Below, piece by piece: positions 11,821 to 23,601 of a DNA stretch of 64,000 bases; position 1 is the first letter of the stretch; every line of letters begins with the position of its first letter. Made by a program: the position numbers and the translations under genes. The notes beneath the pieces are model-generated. The model had not been told where the DNA came from, searched no databases, and saw only the letters and a list, made by a program, of their open reading frames with translations. Origin of the DNA: Laetiporus sulphureus 93-53 (taxonomy: Eukaryota; Basidiomycota; Agaricomycetes; Polyporales; Laetiporaceae); assembly GCF_001632365.1 (NCBI RefSeq), contig NW_024468514.1, forward strand, positions 1,133,637 to 1,197,636. Reading direction: 5' to 3'.

Positions 11821-12623
11821 CTATCTCGGAAATGACCATGCTGCATCACCACGGAATGTCATCCAGTCCCGATTTAAGAACCACTCGAGCTCCCTGAAGG
11901 CCTTGCAATCCTGTCGATGACCCGTCTTCCATGCCTCAACTTGGTGTTCCTGTATTGTGAGAGTAAGACGAAGTGAAAGACGTCAAAGGATATTGGCATC
12001 TGCAGACCTGTCCGCAATACTTGGCTTTGTGGCATTTGCTGCATGTCTTGAGATTCTCAGTTTTGCCGCAGCCTGAAGCCCAGCAAACTGCGGTCGGAAG
12101 ACCCCCCTGCAGTCTGTCATTTGCGGACATCAGATCGTTAAGAGAACAAGGGATGATCTGATGCATGTTACGAACAGGTCAACGCCTCGAAGACCATAAA
12201 CACCTGCGAGAAACCCACTGTAACATGTTGGGGATTCTCCATGCGGAACCCGTATCTACCGTCCACGAATTCATGCTGGAAAGGGTATAAAACAACTAGC
12301 GTATGGCCTTTTTTAAGTCTTTCTTGCTGTACGAAGCGCATGCCACGATCTTCATCGTCATGGAATGCTGCAAATATGAGCTCTCCTGACGTGTCCCGGA
12401 CGTCTAGGTAGACGCGGAGGAAAACTGTGAAATCAACAATCTCTCCCAGGTAGCACCAGTGTAATTTATTTCTGGCTATGTCCCCGTCGATGCGTAAATA
12501 TTGTTCGTCCAGGTAATACTCGTTGGGGCAGTTGGCGAAAGAAGGAAAGACCAATGAATCCCTAAGGTTGACAGAGGGTCTACTGGTCATCTCAGAGGAG
12601 GAGCTTGGGACTCTCGCAGCCAT
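11821..12623 (-). CDS. MYND-type zinc finger protein, paralog 2
   Basis: Exons 12219-12623, 12008-12157 and 11821-11949 give 227 residues. Exons 2 and 3 have exactly the lengths of those in MYND gene 1 (150 and 129 bases) and the introns fall at the same codons, so the two are duplicates in opposite orientation about 11 kb apart. The finger (CWASGC, CSKC, YCGQEHQ, HRQDC) keeps the histidine variant. The N-terminal regions align through phrases such as LHWCYLGEIVDF and GMRFVQ. The start at 12623 (MAARV) adds a short serine-rich leader; an ATG further upstream in the same frame (12734) is possible. Role unknown. Confidence 0.82.
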
Positions 12624-13300
12624 CGTCTCGGAATGAGGGGTAAGTGCGTGTTGTTGGAGGTGGTTGTAGGAGGACGAAGATGATCCGCATTTTGAACACG
12701 TACATTTACATAAAGTTGGAAATTTCAGCCACAAACGTGATGAGAAGCACCGTTACTTTATGACTATGTGACGAGAGTCTGTGACGTGACGCGTCCCGGG
12801 CCACCGGGATGTGACGATAGACGAGCGGCACCCTAGGAGACATGTGCGCCATGGACGCTACTACCGACTGCTAGCCCATAGCATACAACGCCAGCGGTTT
12901 GAGTCCATGCACTGTCGAGGGCTATCCTGCTCACCTTAGATACTACCCCGGATGTTGCATATCATATGTTGTCCGGGAACGGATGAGCCCACGAAACCTT
13001 CTTCGACTCTTGCGGCGTGCGGTAAAGTGAAGGAGAACAGGGACATCTCACGCCCACCATAGGCGCGGCAGCTTGGAACTCACGCTCGTGTTAAGCGAAA
13101 AAGCCCGAAGTCGTCCACTCACCCTTGTCCTTTCTTCATTCTGCGCAAGACATGACCGTAGCATATGACCGTTCCAGGCTTTCTGTTCGCGCCTCTATGT
13201 CAAAGTCGATTACGATGCCACGCATACGGCTGTGGCTTGCCAATAAGTTACATGATCAACAAGTCCGTTGCGCCCCTCGACGGAGACGCACGCAAAATCT
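12624..13300. other. Intergenic, upstream of MYND gene 2
   Basis: Contains tgacgtgacgcg around 12782-12793, a CRE/ATF-like motif about 160 bases before the MYND gene 2 start. No further gene recognised. Confidence 0.35.
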
Positions 13301-15197
13301 CTAGTCATCAGCTTCTTCCGATAGGGTTAAACGTTCGCGGCACAGCCGCGCCACCATGGCGCCATCGATGGGGATCTCGTTGCCCTGGAAGCCCTCGGGA
13401 TAATTGACAGGTGGCACGTCTGGACGCGTAAAGTATCTGTGTATGTGGATTGAGAATACCGTACACCGGGACCAGCAATCGACCTTACTGACTTGTCGTT
13501 CCAAAAGCCATAATGAATCATGCCGAGCGCACGAGTGGTATATTCGTAGTCATGTGCGAAGCCTTCGGGATAGAAGAATTCCATAACGGTGGACTTCGGG
13601 GTAGGACGCATCCAGAGGAGAGCAGTCAATCCGTTACCATGAACTCCCATCATGATCTGTCACAGCCATCAGTGAACATAACGGCAGGAAAGACACAAGT
13701 TTACTTACCGTGGTCCGGCCAGCGAGCTGGAATTGTTCGATCCGAGACAACTGGTCCATGTTGACGATGTTCACCTCGTAGCCATACAAACTGCGCAGAT
13801 TGTGCAACTCCTCCACGAGGCGCTCATGGTGCTCCTGGATGAGCATTCGACGGCCCCAATCTTGCCGGGAAATGTACGTGATGACGGGCGTGCTCGCTAC
13901 TCCTTGGACGGACTCGGCACCTCCGCTTTGCGAGAGTCCAGCAAAGCTCACGACATTGTTCCTAATCGTGCTCCACCAGTTCACACTGCCGGGGAGGGCA
14001 AACGCATTGGCAGCCGTACGTTGGGTACGCAGGAAGTTGTCGCCGTACATCGCCGCCGCACGGTCTGCGAAGACTACGCGGTCAAATACGAACGGACGTG
14101 CCATGTCGACGCGTTCCTTCCAGTCGTTCATAAACTCCATAGAGATGGACGGAAATGAGCTCCGCAGAACCCATTGATTCATCTCGGAATAGTCTCGCCA
14201 GTTGTCCGCGTCCAGATGGGAGAACATCATGCGACGAGGTGCTGGCAGCGATGTTTCTCCCGTAGGAGGAATGCGAGGATCAAGGGACGAGTACGTGCGC
14301 CAGAATCCAAAGAAGAGTTCAGCAGACCAATGGAAGTAGTGGGTGATGCTAGCAGAACATCAGTTGAGAGCCTATCTTTGGAACAGAAAACACGCACAAT
14401 TGTTTCGGGTCATTTGCGTACCACTGGGGCGTACAGATCATTGAGTTGTGAATAACACGCAAGGTGATTCAGCCTACCGTCACTCCATCTAGTCGTTCTG
14501 CGTCTTCCCCGAAGAGCTCTCTTGCTTCGTTGGTAGATACAATGCGCAGCTCCTTGTCAGTTGGTATGCGCTGCGCCTCCGCAGCTGGACCATTATAAAT
14601 GAATGAAGCAGTGGAGATTATTCGTCGGCGGTCAGGGATGGTCTCTGGATGGTCAGAGACGACATAGATTGTCCCATTGAGCATGTACAGTCGGTCAAAG
14701 ATCGTCCATCCTGAGGTGTCCGTCAGTACAATGTAAGAAACTGGCATTTAAGGGTCGTTTGATATATCAACCGAACATTGATTGAGGATTGCGACCATAG
14801 AGTGTCGCAACGACGCTGCGCAAGACCCTCTTGTCACGTGACTTTAAATGGCCGAAACAACGCACATCTTCTGTGAGCGGCCATTCTTGCCGCAACAACG
14901 GCAGAAATCATGAAAGAGATATAACAACTAACCAGGTACGTGCACAACCACCTTCGTCTCCGGAACCTGACCTAGACCCCAGCGCAGCGGAATATTCAAC
15001 GATTGCAGCGTATATTGCGATTCCAAGGTCGCCGGTCCGAGCGATGCAGAGGAGTCGTCTTCCTTAGCAGCATATGGTCGAACTAGATCAGTTATCGTTC
15101 GCTTATTTTGGGGAAGTGTCGTTGTGAACGTCAAGAGAAGGACGAGAAGCACGGCTAAGAGGACAATCTCCCGGGAGGTGGGCGTGAGAGGCGGCAT
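13301..15197 (-). CDS. Glycosyltransferase family 61 (EOGT/AER61-like) membrane protein
   Basis: Six exons: 14933-15197, 14478-14710, 14398-14423, 13709-14348, 13493-13656 and 13301-13436, total 487 residues, all phases consistent. The family transfers a sugar (GlcNAc or xylose in characterised members) to protein or glycan acceptors in the secretory pathway. Residues ~11-30 (IVLLAVLLVLLLTFTTTL) form a signal anchor, so this is a type II membrane protein with a lumenal catalytic domain. Family landmarks: HYFHWSAELFFGFWRTYSS, RPFVFDRVVFADRAAAM, TYISRQDWGRRML, MMGVHGNGLTALLWM, EFFYPEGFAHDYEYTTRALG and a C-terminal CRERLTLSEEADD. Exon 3 is only 26 nt. The long first intron (14711-14932) and the use of a gtcagt donor at 13492 were chosen because they restore the conserved HVPGWTIFDRLY and NDKYFTRPDVPPV junctions. 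Acceptor specificity cannot be read from sequence. Confidence 0.87.
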
Positions 15198-16821
15198 GGT
15201 TTATGCAGATAAGTTCGAGGGTTCAACGTTCAAGAAATGGGTTGAAAGACAGCAGTCTATGTCGTCGAACTAGTTCATCTGCGAGGCAATCTGGGAGTTT
15301 GTTCACTTTCAGCGCGCACAGGAGGGACCGCCAACTGACAAGTGGCGGAAAGAGGGAGACTGTGACGCCCGTGACAACGATGGTACGCGACACATCACGT
15401 AACGGTGCACCTGCCGCTTTTGGCAGGCGTTGAGGTTCGCGAAGTGTGCCTGCACCCTGAGCGTGTGCTAGCGGACGCTAGATCATTGCTTCGAGCTCAT
15501 GGCAGCGCAGCGGTATCCGCTTCCTCGCTGCATCCGTCACTGACATCACTATCCATGCCGAAGACACGTTGTCGCCTAAATGGTATGCGAATCGATTCGC
15601 CGTCACTGCGAGTCTGCAAATGAATATCACACAACCGACCGTCGGGCTGCAATGCATTACCAGTACCATCCATCCACTATAAATACAAACAAGGGTACCT
15701 AATGTTACATCGCGCAAGCAGCAATACTCTCTCTCAGAGTTCGCTGCGACCTTCAATAGGAGTATATATCGGCGGTATAGAACGTTGGGTCACAGGGTAT
15801 CGCCGGAGAACCGCTTATACACCATTCGGGGCTGGAGACCTCAGGAATCACAAAGGCAGCTGTTGAAGCGGTTCTTCATGAGAAATGTGACGATGATGTT
15901 ATCGATATACCCTTGAGACACACCTCTGTCCATGATGGAGATAATTTTGGGGTATCAGGTATGGTCTGCAGCAACCAGACGACAGGTATTAGGCTGTTAT
16001 GTGACCACCGTTAGCTGCATCATGTAGGATTACGCAATTGAGGAGTACTCGCCGTCAAGATGGATCGCTGTACGAGGGGAGGCGCAACTCAGGGGGGTGA
16101 GAGTCAGGAATGACGCGATGGAGGCGATAAAAGGGCGGAAAAGGTCGCCTTATATACAACGCACGGCAGAAATATCCATGAGACAAGTTCGGAGCGAGAT
16201 CGATCAGCCAGGCCCTTGCCCGCCGGATGCAGCATGTCGGATGAAGATCAAAGAAAGATGCACTACACAGCCCGCACAGAGTCAGAAACTGTTCCGTGAT
16301 CCCCTTGGCTTGAACACCCTGGGCGGCGTTCCGGACTCGGTAAGTTTGACAATAAGTGCTAGCCTATTGGCCGCGATACGGGCTGAGTAGAGATCGGAGG
16401 CTCTATTGCGACTAGAGCTCGACGGAGAAGCAGTTCTTCCTAGCCGAATTTGACCGGAAGCAACCCGGACCTGTACTCGTAGGGCGCAGAGTCATCGTGT
16501 TTGACCCGAGCCCGCTGCGCTCGACCAACTGCAGCTTGGCCATTTGGCAGGGTCGCTGTGCCGCGGAGTAGAACGCGGTAAACCGCACAGCGTTAACTAG
16601 TGCCAGCCTGACTTGGAAGCCGGCGAAGTGGCAGCTAACAAATTATGAAATAACAGTCTGCACAGGTACATTGGAGAAACGGATGTCTCCACGTTACTGC
16701 AGATACGTGAGTACGATAGCCCGCGCCAAGCAAAAGCGGCTTATTTAGACGTTATGAGCATGCTTGCGTCTCGTACATTAATGAATAGCATGACGGCAAG
16801 AGATGCACCTCGACCTTCGAT
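15198..16821. other. Intergenic between GT61 and snurportin genes
   Basis: About 1.6 kb without a supported gene. A tataaata box at 15679-15686 points rightward but no convincing frame follows; a 92-codon minus frame at 15478-15756 has no family features. Confidence 0.4.
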
Positions 16822-18430
16822 TCACACCTCCTCCATTGAGACCTCGGGAGTTGCAAGGGCACTGCCTCCGTTCTTCAATACTAGCCTACGCCTCACGAGA
16901 CTTCCGGTACAGTATCATCATCAGACCTATTACACTATCAGATGATCGATCCAGATGCTTACCGTTCAAAGACGTCTAACGGACTTTCCAATGCAACAGG
17001 TAGCGCATTGGCTTCAGATTGTTGTGAATCCGGTGTATAGGCCTTCAGAGGTATCCAACTGCTAAGCGGACTCGTCCCCGGTTCGTATGCCGCTTTGGAC
17101 ACGTATAGTAGCATTCCATCGCTCTTCAACTCTGCAGTAGTAACTTCCAGCTGCACCAGTGGTGAGACAGCTCCGTCAAGGTCCATTGCTGCCGTGCCTT
17201 CCGCAGTCTGCACGGGGGTTGAGACCGAAAAAAAGCGGGAGGATCTAGTAAGAGGTACGAGTGCGCCGGCGAGGTTGGCGAGTGATGTATCGGTATAGTA
17301 TGGCACGGGACAAAATGTCGTTGGGTATGGGAACTTGTACCAGGACGATGGCGCCTCAACGCCTTGCATAACTGTGGGCTCTACGTCTGTGGCACTAGGT
17401 GGCGGTGGATGGCTGGAAAGCTCAGAAAGACGCGTATCTCGCCACCAGAACCTGAAAGGGGTCTCGCAGTCGGCAACGTCTTGGCCTTTCCACTTGATTA
17501 CGTCAAGGACGTGAAGAATTCCATTTTTGTGCCAGTTCTCATCCAGGATGCAATCTAGAATAGTTTGTGGTGGGAGAGGCGAAGGGAAGGCTCCCATGAG
17601 CGGCTTGCCGAGCACCCGAGAACGTAGCGTCACATTCGGAACTGTGATTCATTCGGAATCAATCCCAAATCGAAAGAGTGAGCTATGCTTACCAACTCCG
17701 GCAATCCCAGATATCTGATGCGTTATAGCGAGACAGCGCTTGCCCACTGGAACAGGTGTCACGACTACCCATCCTGTTTCGATGTTCTCCGGGATGCCAT
17801 CGCTAAGAGGGTACGCCTCGCTCATCTCTTCACTCATCTCTAGCAACTCCGCGTACATGCACTTGTCCGCCCAATTGCTCGGCTTCCTGCCCTTGGCCCC
17901 AGCGGCGGCCGCTTTGCCCTTGCGCTTATTCTTGCCACGTTTCTTTGCGTTGGTCTGCACATCGCTCGGCTGGGAAGGAGGTACAGCAGACTCACTGGAG
18001 ATGGCGGTGGCCTCTGAGACGTCAATATCGGTCGCCACGCCTGAGGGAGCGAGCATCCCTGCAAATTGTGCCACTCCCTCGCGAACTATCTGAGGCCCGT
18101 CCTGGTCATTGTCTTCGTCTCCAATCTCATCATCGGAGGGACCAAGAGTGAGATCCGAGAAGAGGTCGAGCTGACGACTTGAGTCGAAACGTTCCGCACG
18201 TCTCTATGTCATTGATTTACAGCACGAATGGCTCAGCGAAAAGAATCGGATCGTTGCGTTGACACTCACTCGTTTCTGCTCTTCAAGTGCCTGCATTGAG
18301 GAAGCATAAGCCTCTTGATAAGGGAGTTAGTACTACTGCATACCTTGCTTCTACGATGCTCTTGCGATATCAATGGATCTCTCACCACAGCGGGCGGCAC
18401 TTTGTACGAAGCTTTCCGACTGCTGAGCAT
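16822..18430 (-). CDS. SNUPN: Snurportin-1, m3G-cap snRNP import adaptor
   Basis: Five exons: 18344-18430, 18270-18290, 17693-18203, 16963-17641 and 16822-16885, total 453 residues. Snurportin binds the trimethylguanosine cap of U snRNAs and importin-beta and carries snRNPs into the nucleus. Visible: a basic N-terminus (RRSKALEEQKRRRAERFDSS) in the place of the importin-beta-binding region; an acidic linker; a lysine/arginine stretch KKRGKNKRKGK; then the cap-binding domain with NWADKCMYAELLEM, GWVVVTPVPVGKRCLAI, VTLRSRVLGKPLM, LDCILDENW, GILHVLDVIKWKGQDV and CETPFRFWWRDTR. Exon 2 is a 21-nt micro-exon whose inclusion gives the conserved ALEEQKR. Longer than human SNUPN (360 residues) because of internal loops. 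The last small exon is the least certain part. Confidence 0.88.
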
Positions 18431-20376
18431 GATGATCTTGATTGGCGCGTAATCGACCCGAACTTGCGAATTCTAAAATAACTTTGCACACGCTGCGATG
18501 GGATGCAGGTGATGGTGGTACGATGCTAACAACTGGATGGCAAGAGTTTGTATGGTGGTTCAAAACATCGGGCACTCGACAAAGTCGCTAGGACACGGCA
18601 GGCCACTTTAGACGCCCGGCGCCACTCGCACGTGACGTCCGCCGCGGTGCCCAATCGTGACCCGTTCTGGTCAGCCCACGATGCATTCACCGAGCGTTGT
18701 GAGACTTCTCATCCAAACTTCTGGCAGCCCTCTGCAGCTAGGTTGTTTTCTGCAGCCGTGAGCTGCAGAACACACAGGTCTTTCAATCTCTTTATTAGTA
18801 GCCCAGGCCAAACCGAATGTATGTCGAAGCCATCATCCAAAGGTACTACGACACCGTTTAGGTGAGGTTCACATTGGGCTCACAATCGTGGATATAGTGG
18901 CTACTATCACTATATATTCATGGAAGCTTAAGTTATGCAGCGATGATTGGCAGGGGCAAGACTACATGTGAAACGCTGTTCTATGATATGAGTATTGCGA
19001 AGGTATATGATCCCGTTGCCACTTTTTGATGCGACGTGTTTAGTCCAGATGCGCCAATGAATTACGTGGACACGCGACAGTCGGACGGTAGTCTCTTGTC
19101 GGGCTCTGGCTTTGCATTTAGACCCCGCCAATGGGAGGTCGGACCGATTCACAACGATCAAGGGATCGCAGTCAATAAACGCATAAATACGATCACTTTG
19201 GGGGTCCGTCGCACGAATCAGCTAACGTCGCTCCACTCTTCTCTCAAGCGACAATCCGCAGTTGTCGTGGTCATCATGTGCTCGGATTTTGGTCACGCCC
19301 TGACCCTTAGAATTGATTCAACTGTGATGGTCAGATCTCAGGTCACCACGGGATCAGATCCCGGCACCCTTCGACTCCGTCCAGGGTCAGGAGGTCAGGT
19401 ATTGACCGGAACATCACTGCAGCTACGGAAGGTGTTGGAAAACTGTCTGTGGCAGATTCCGGGTTGTGGGTGTTCTGTCTCCGTGAAGTTACCGCATAGA
19501 CGGTGGAGCTAACAAAGTTGTGCCCATCTGGTTATCAGGAAGAATGTTCGTCCATACATCTCAGCACATCTTTGCCGAATGTGTGGGATGTATTTCTTGC
19601 ACCCGTCCTGCGACAAAGCAGGCGAAGACGAGCCAACGTAGTAAGAATTAATTGTGGATTTTGATTGGCCAGGGGGAACTGTTATCCCTTCTGTGCGCTA
19701 ACGAGCCTGGACCAGCTCCATCGGGCCGGAACGGCTCGGGGGCGAGCCTCTGTGGGAGCGACAACTCACTTCGCCATTGGCTGGAAAACACCGGCTACCT
19801 ACTGCCGGACTCGGAATCGGACTCCAGATTAATTGGATTGGACGCAAGTTATCCGGCTCGGATCGGTTCAGCTCAGCTCAGCTCGTGCCCACTGCTTGTG
19901 CCTTGCACTCCCTGGAGTTTGAACGCACTGTTAGCAGAGCAAGGAGCACGATTTGAAAAGCCAATGCGATGAAATTCACCTTGCGCTTCTTACCTCCTTA
20001 TCATTGGACAAAACACACACGCATCAATAAAGAGCCTCCGCGTGATACTGGGCAGCTGTACTACCGCCCTCTTGCGACCCCACGCTGCTCACATGAGCAC
20101 TACGCAGAAGTCCAGAAGCAGCTGTGCTCTGTGGGGTAGCCGACAAAACGCAGACGATCCCACACGTAAGGGACGATGTCCCTCCGCAGGCTCGGCATCC
20201 TATCAAAGGTGTTCGCAAGCTGTTACGCATGTCACCATTGCTCGAAGCCTATATCAACGTGGTGTCTCCCGATGGGCGAAGATGCCGACTCCCTCCTCTA
20301 GCGTCAGTGGGATTCCTCTCGCACTGACAGAACTGTAAATTTCTGTGATCTCAACATCACAGCGATTCAACGCGTC
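18431..20376. other. Intergenic, left border of the duplicated region
   Basis: About 1.9 kb with no supported gene. It holds a dispersed repeat (19,640-19,800, listed separately), a short gctcagctcagctc run at 19,870, and the presumed promoter of MFS copy 1. The stretch around 20,130-20,220 resembles the upstream region of MFS copy 4 (about 58,900-59,010, other strand), so the duplication includes 5' flanking DNA. Confidence 0.45.
19640..19800 (+). repeat. Dispersed repeat, copy 1
   Basis: Shares tttgattggc, gagcctggaccagctccat and cacttcgccatt.gctggaaaa, in the same order, with 36,743-36,870. The spacing differs by small indels, as in decayed mobile-element copies. No coding capacity or terminal repeats recognised. 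Confidence 0.6.
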
Positions 20377-23300
20377 ATGGTCCTTCCGGTCCCAGAGCTG
20401 CAGCGTTCCACGACAGGTTCTGGCAGTGTCAAGATCGTCGATAAGGAAGAGCTCGATACCAAGGAGGTCAACGTACGAGAACAGGATGCCACGCCGTGCG
20501 ACTTGTATTCTGAAATCGACCTCTTCACATATCATGAACGAAACGCTGGGCGTCTGGTGATTGACGCTGAGTGAGTCTTGTAGATTTCTTTTTCTGATGG
20601 CGTTGCTGACAACGCCGTCTGATGTTAATCCGTCCTGCAGAGAGGCTAAGATAGAATTTGGAGAAGAGATCGCAAAGCGTCTCAAACTGTCCAAGGATGG
20701 GACAAAGGTCCTGTGGCCACAGCCGAGGGACGATCCGGAGGATCCGCAGAACGTAAGCAGCTCACCACGTCTTTCTAGTGATAGAGCTGAAATTAAACCA
20801 TCATGGAAAGTGGTCGGATCGACGCAAGAATTTCCAGCTTTTCATCGTCACGCTTGCAGCAGTCGTCCCGGACTTTGACTCCGCCATTGGTATGTCTCTC
20901 TCGTGCTGTACCAGTGTCGCCTCTGATGAGATTCCCCTCTCCGTTATGAACGTCCCCTCGCATGCCAATTTCTGAGACAGGCATCTCGGCACTTTTCCAA
21001 CTAGCTGAGCGGTTTGACACCACGACCGGTGTGATCAACGACTTGACATCAAAGTGAGCTACCTGTCCTGACTCTGACCCTTTCTGTGATGCTAACCTGA
21101 TCCACGTATGTTCCAAATTATGCTAGCTGGAGTATCTTTCTTCTCGGTGCGGATTTGTTCTCCAATTTCCTAAATGCATACCAAATTTACATGCGCGCAT
21201 TGTGCTCTAGGATGGGGCAGTGTCTTTGCAGTGATGATGATGCGTCGTTATGGACGGCTTCCAGTTCTTTTTTGGTCGCAGGTAATGTTCAGACTCTCGC
21301 TTACGTTTCGGTCGCCAACGGGATGCTGTTTTACACACGTGTTGGCTTCGGTTGCATTCGTTCGGCACGAATTTCGTAACGATCTTCTTCCTCCCTCCGC
21401 CGATTCGGTATGCTGTTCCGAACCTGACGCGCTTCTCCTTCTCTTTTCCCAGGTCCTTGCACTTGGCTTTCTCATTGGATGTACGTTCGCCCCGAACTTG
21501 AAGACATTCACAGGTGAGTATCGCTCCTGATTGGTCGATGACCACTTCCATTCTACCGGACATCATATTCCTCCGTGTTTGCAAATAAATCAAACTCCAG
21601 AGGCGAACACGATTACGGGGCACGGTCAATTCTCGCTCATTTGGTCATTCGTGGATGCGTGTCGTTTATATTACCTGCCCCCCCAAAAGATGTGCAAATG
21701 AGGGTACTAACAAGGTTGCCCCGTAGCGATGCGTTGCTTGACAGCGTTCTTCGGGTATGTTTTCATTGTTCTCTCACATGCACGATCAGCTGGCGCTGAA
21801 AATCTACGCCAGAACGACTCCACAAGTGACGGTATGCAGTACCCTCTGCTCGCGTGCTCTGCCGCTAATGGTTCTGATAGGGTCTCTTTGTTGTCACCGA
21901 CCTGTTTCCATTTCACATGCAGGCCAGGAAGGTTAGCCTCAATTTTCAACATCTCTCTAACGATCTTCAACTTTAGCGTTGCTGTAGCTTAATATCTGGA
22001 CAATGGGTTTCATCATCTCCCCGTTCCTAGCACCATTTGCACTGGGATTTCTGGCCGCTCGTGCAAAGTAGGTATCAGGCGGAGTCGACGTTTGACTGTG
22101 CCTTACTAACAACAATTGTCTCTCGTTGGTTGGCTCGTGCGTGGTCAGCTGGCGTTGGACGTACGGCACAGGTTCATTGTACGGCGCATTCGTCGTGTTC
22201 TTGATTACCTTCTTCCTCGACGAAACGTCAGTCCTATATCTTCCTGAATGCCGGAGTAAACTCATTCATGATTATGCAGGATGTATGACCGTGCTCTCCC
22301 AGAGCCACTTCCGTTACCAAGACCGGCGTCTAGACTGCTCTTTCGTCTACAGAATTTAGTGGGGGTAACCGGATGGCGGATGTCGCGGTTCCGAACGCCA
22401 TGGAAGCCAGTGATTCTCGCCTGCGTGAACCTGGCTTGGCGTCCCCATATTTTGAGCATATTAATCTTTGAGGTGTGCTCCTCTTTTTCTGTGGCTTCTC
22501 CCATCCGAAATTCTAAGTGCTTCATTGACTCGTGTGAAGGCAACGATCTTCGGTTTCACGGTCGGCGCAAATGTAAGCATACATGCTCGCGCTCCTCGGA
22601 TTTCTTGGTGTTGAGAGTCGATGCATTGCAGACCACGAATGCCGTGTTTCTGAAAGAATCTCCACCGGAAGGATATGGATTCAGCGAATACGCCATTGCA
22701 GGTGCTTACGCCACTCCAATTGTGCGTCTCTCAAGTCTATGCTACTGTTTAATCATAAGTCAATGTTTTTACAGGTTGCCGTCTTGCTAGGAGAGCAAAT
22801 GGGCCACTATCTCAACGATTGGATTATGAATGTATGCATACGGCGAAACAAAGGCGTGTTCGAGGCCGAGATGCGTCTGTGGTATGTGCCCGAACGAAAA
22901 TACTTTCCCTTGCGTCACCTGATCCCCTTGCAGGGCATGCTACCCTGCAGTTGTACTTTATGTTGTAGGCTTCGTCGTCTTGGGAGCATCAATGGAGCAT
23001 CTGAACATTCCTGGCCTTATACTCGGCTGGGGGATTGCTCAGTGTGTTGTCGTATTCAACACGGTGGCAGTTTGTGAGTTATCAGTCATTTGACGTCCAC
23101 ATCAAAACGCTCACACATTTGTTCTGCGTCAGACGCGTACTGCAACGATTGTTTTCCAGATAGACAGGTATTTCTGATCATTGTACGGGTGATCTTCCTC
23201 TTACCGCTGGGCAGGGCGAGGTCTCTGCGTTGGTCAATCTCTATCGCACGCTCGGCGGATTTAGTGTGGCCTATTTTCAGGTCCCGTGGGCTACGAAATA

Positions 23301-23424
23301 CGGAGCCCTGCAGACGTTTGGCGTAGAGGCTGCGGTGGTTGCGGCACTGTTCCTGCTTGTCGTCCCCGCTTTGCAGGTCAAGGGCACATATCTCAGGGTG
23401 AGTATTATGCCTACAATTGTCTAA
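20377..23424 (+). CDS. MFS transporter, copy 1
   Basis: Nineteen exons: 20377-20570, 20641-20752, 20811-20889, 20981-21053, 21127-21146, 21211-21281, 21453-21513, 21727-21754, 21813-21831, 21881-21931, 21988-22067, 22149-22226, 22280-22472, 22540-22572, 22632-22721, 22775-22881, 22934-23073, 23133-23167 and 23215-23424; all phases agree, 557 residues. This is a 12-TM major facilitator superfamily carrier of the fungal DHA1-like kind, expected in the plasma membrane; substrate unknown. The loop 2-3 signature is present as GWGSVFAVMMMRRYGRLPVL. Other family phrases: KVLWPQPRDDPEDPQN before TM1, VTDLFPFHMQARKLNIW, ETMYDRALPEP, NDCFPDRQGEVSALVNLYRT, GALQTFGVEAA. It has the same exon pattern as three other intact copies in this window and is closest to copy 4. 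It is tail-to-tail with COG7 (177 bp apart). The last exon is read through to the first stop; a further small exon is possible. Confidence 0.85.
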
Positions 23425-23601
23425 GATGGGATCCTGAAAACGGATTGTGGTCCAGGCACGTTTCTCTCAATGAACGTTTGCATTACATAAGGGCTTGATA
23501 GATCCCACCATCATAGAGGCGGCCATCCAACGTATGCATCATGTATCACTGCAAGCGAAAGTGTATAGCGAATTTTACGATCACAGTCAGTAATTGTTGA
23601 A

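Noticed and set aside
15478..15756. 92-codon minus-strand frame with hydrophobic stretches
   Set aside because: No family signature, no upstream or downstream exon that fits, no homologous copy in the window.
16097..16390. 97-codon plus-strand frame
   Set aside because: No motif, no splice partner and ordinary intergenic composition.
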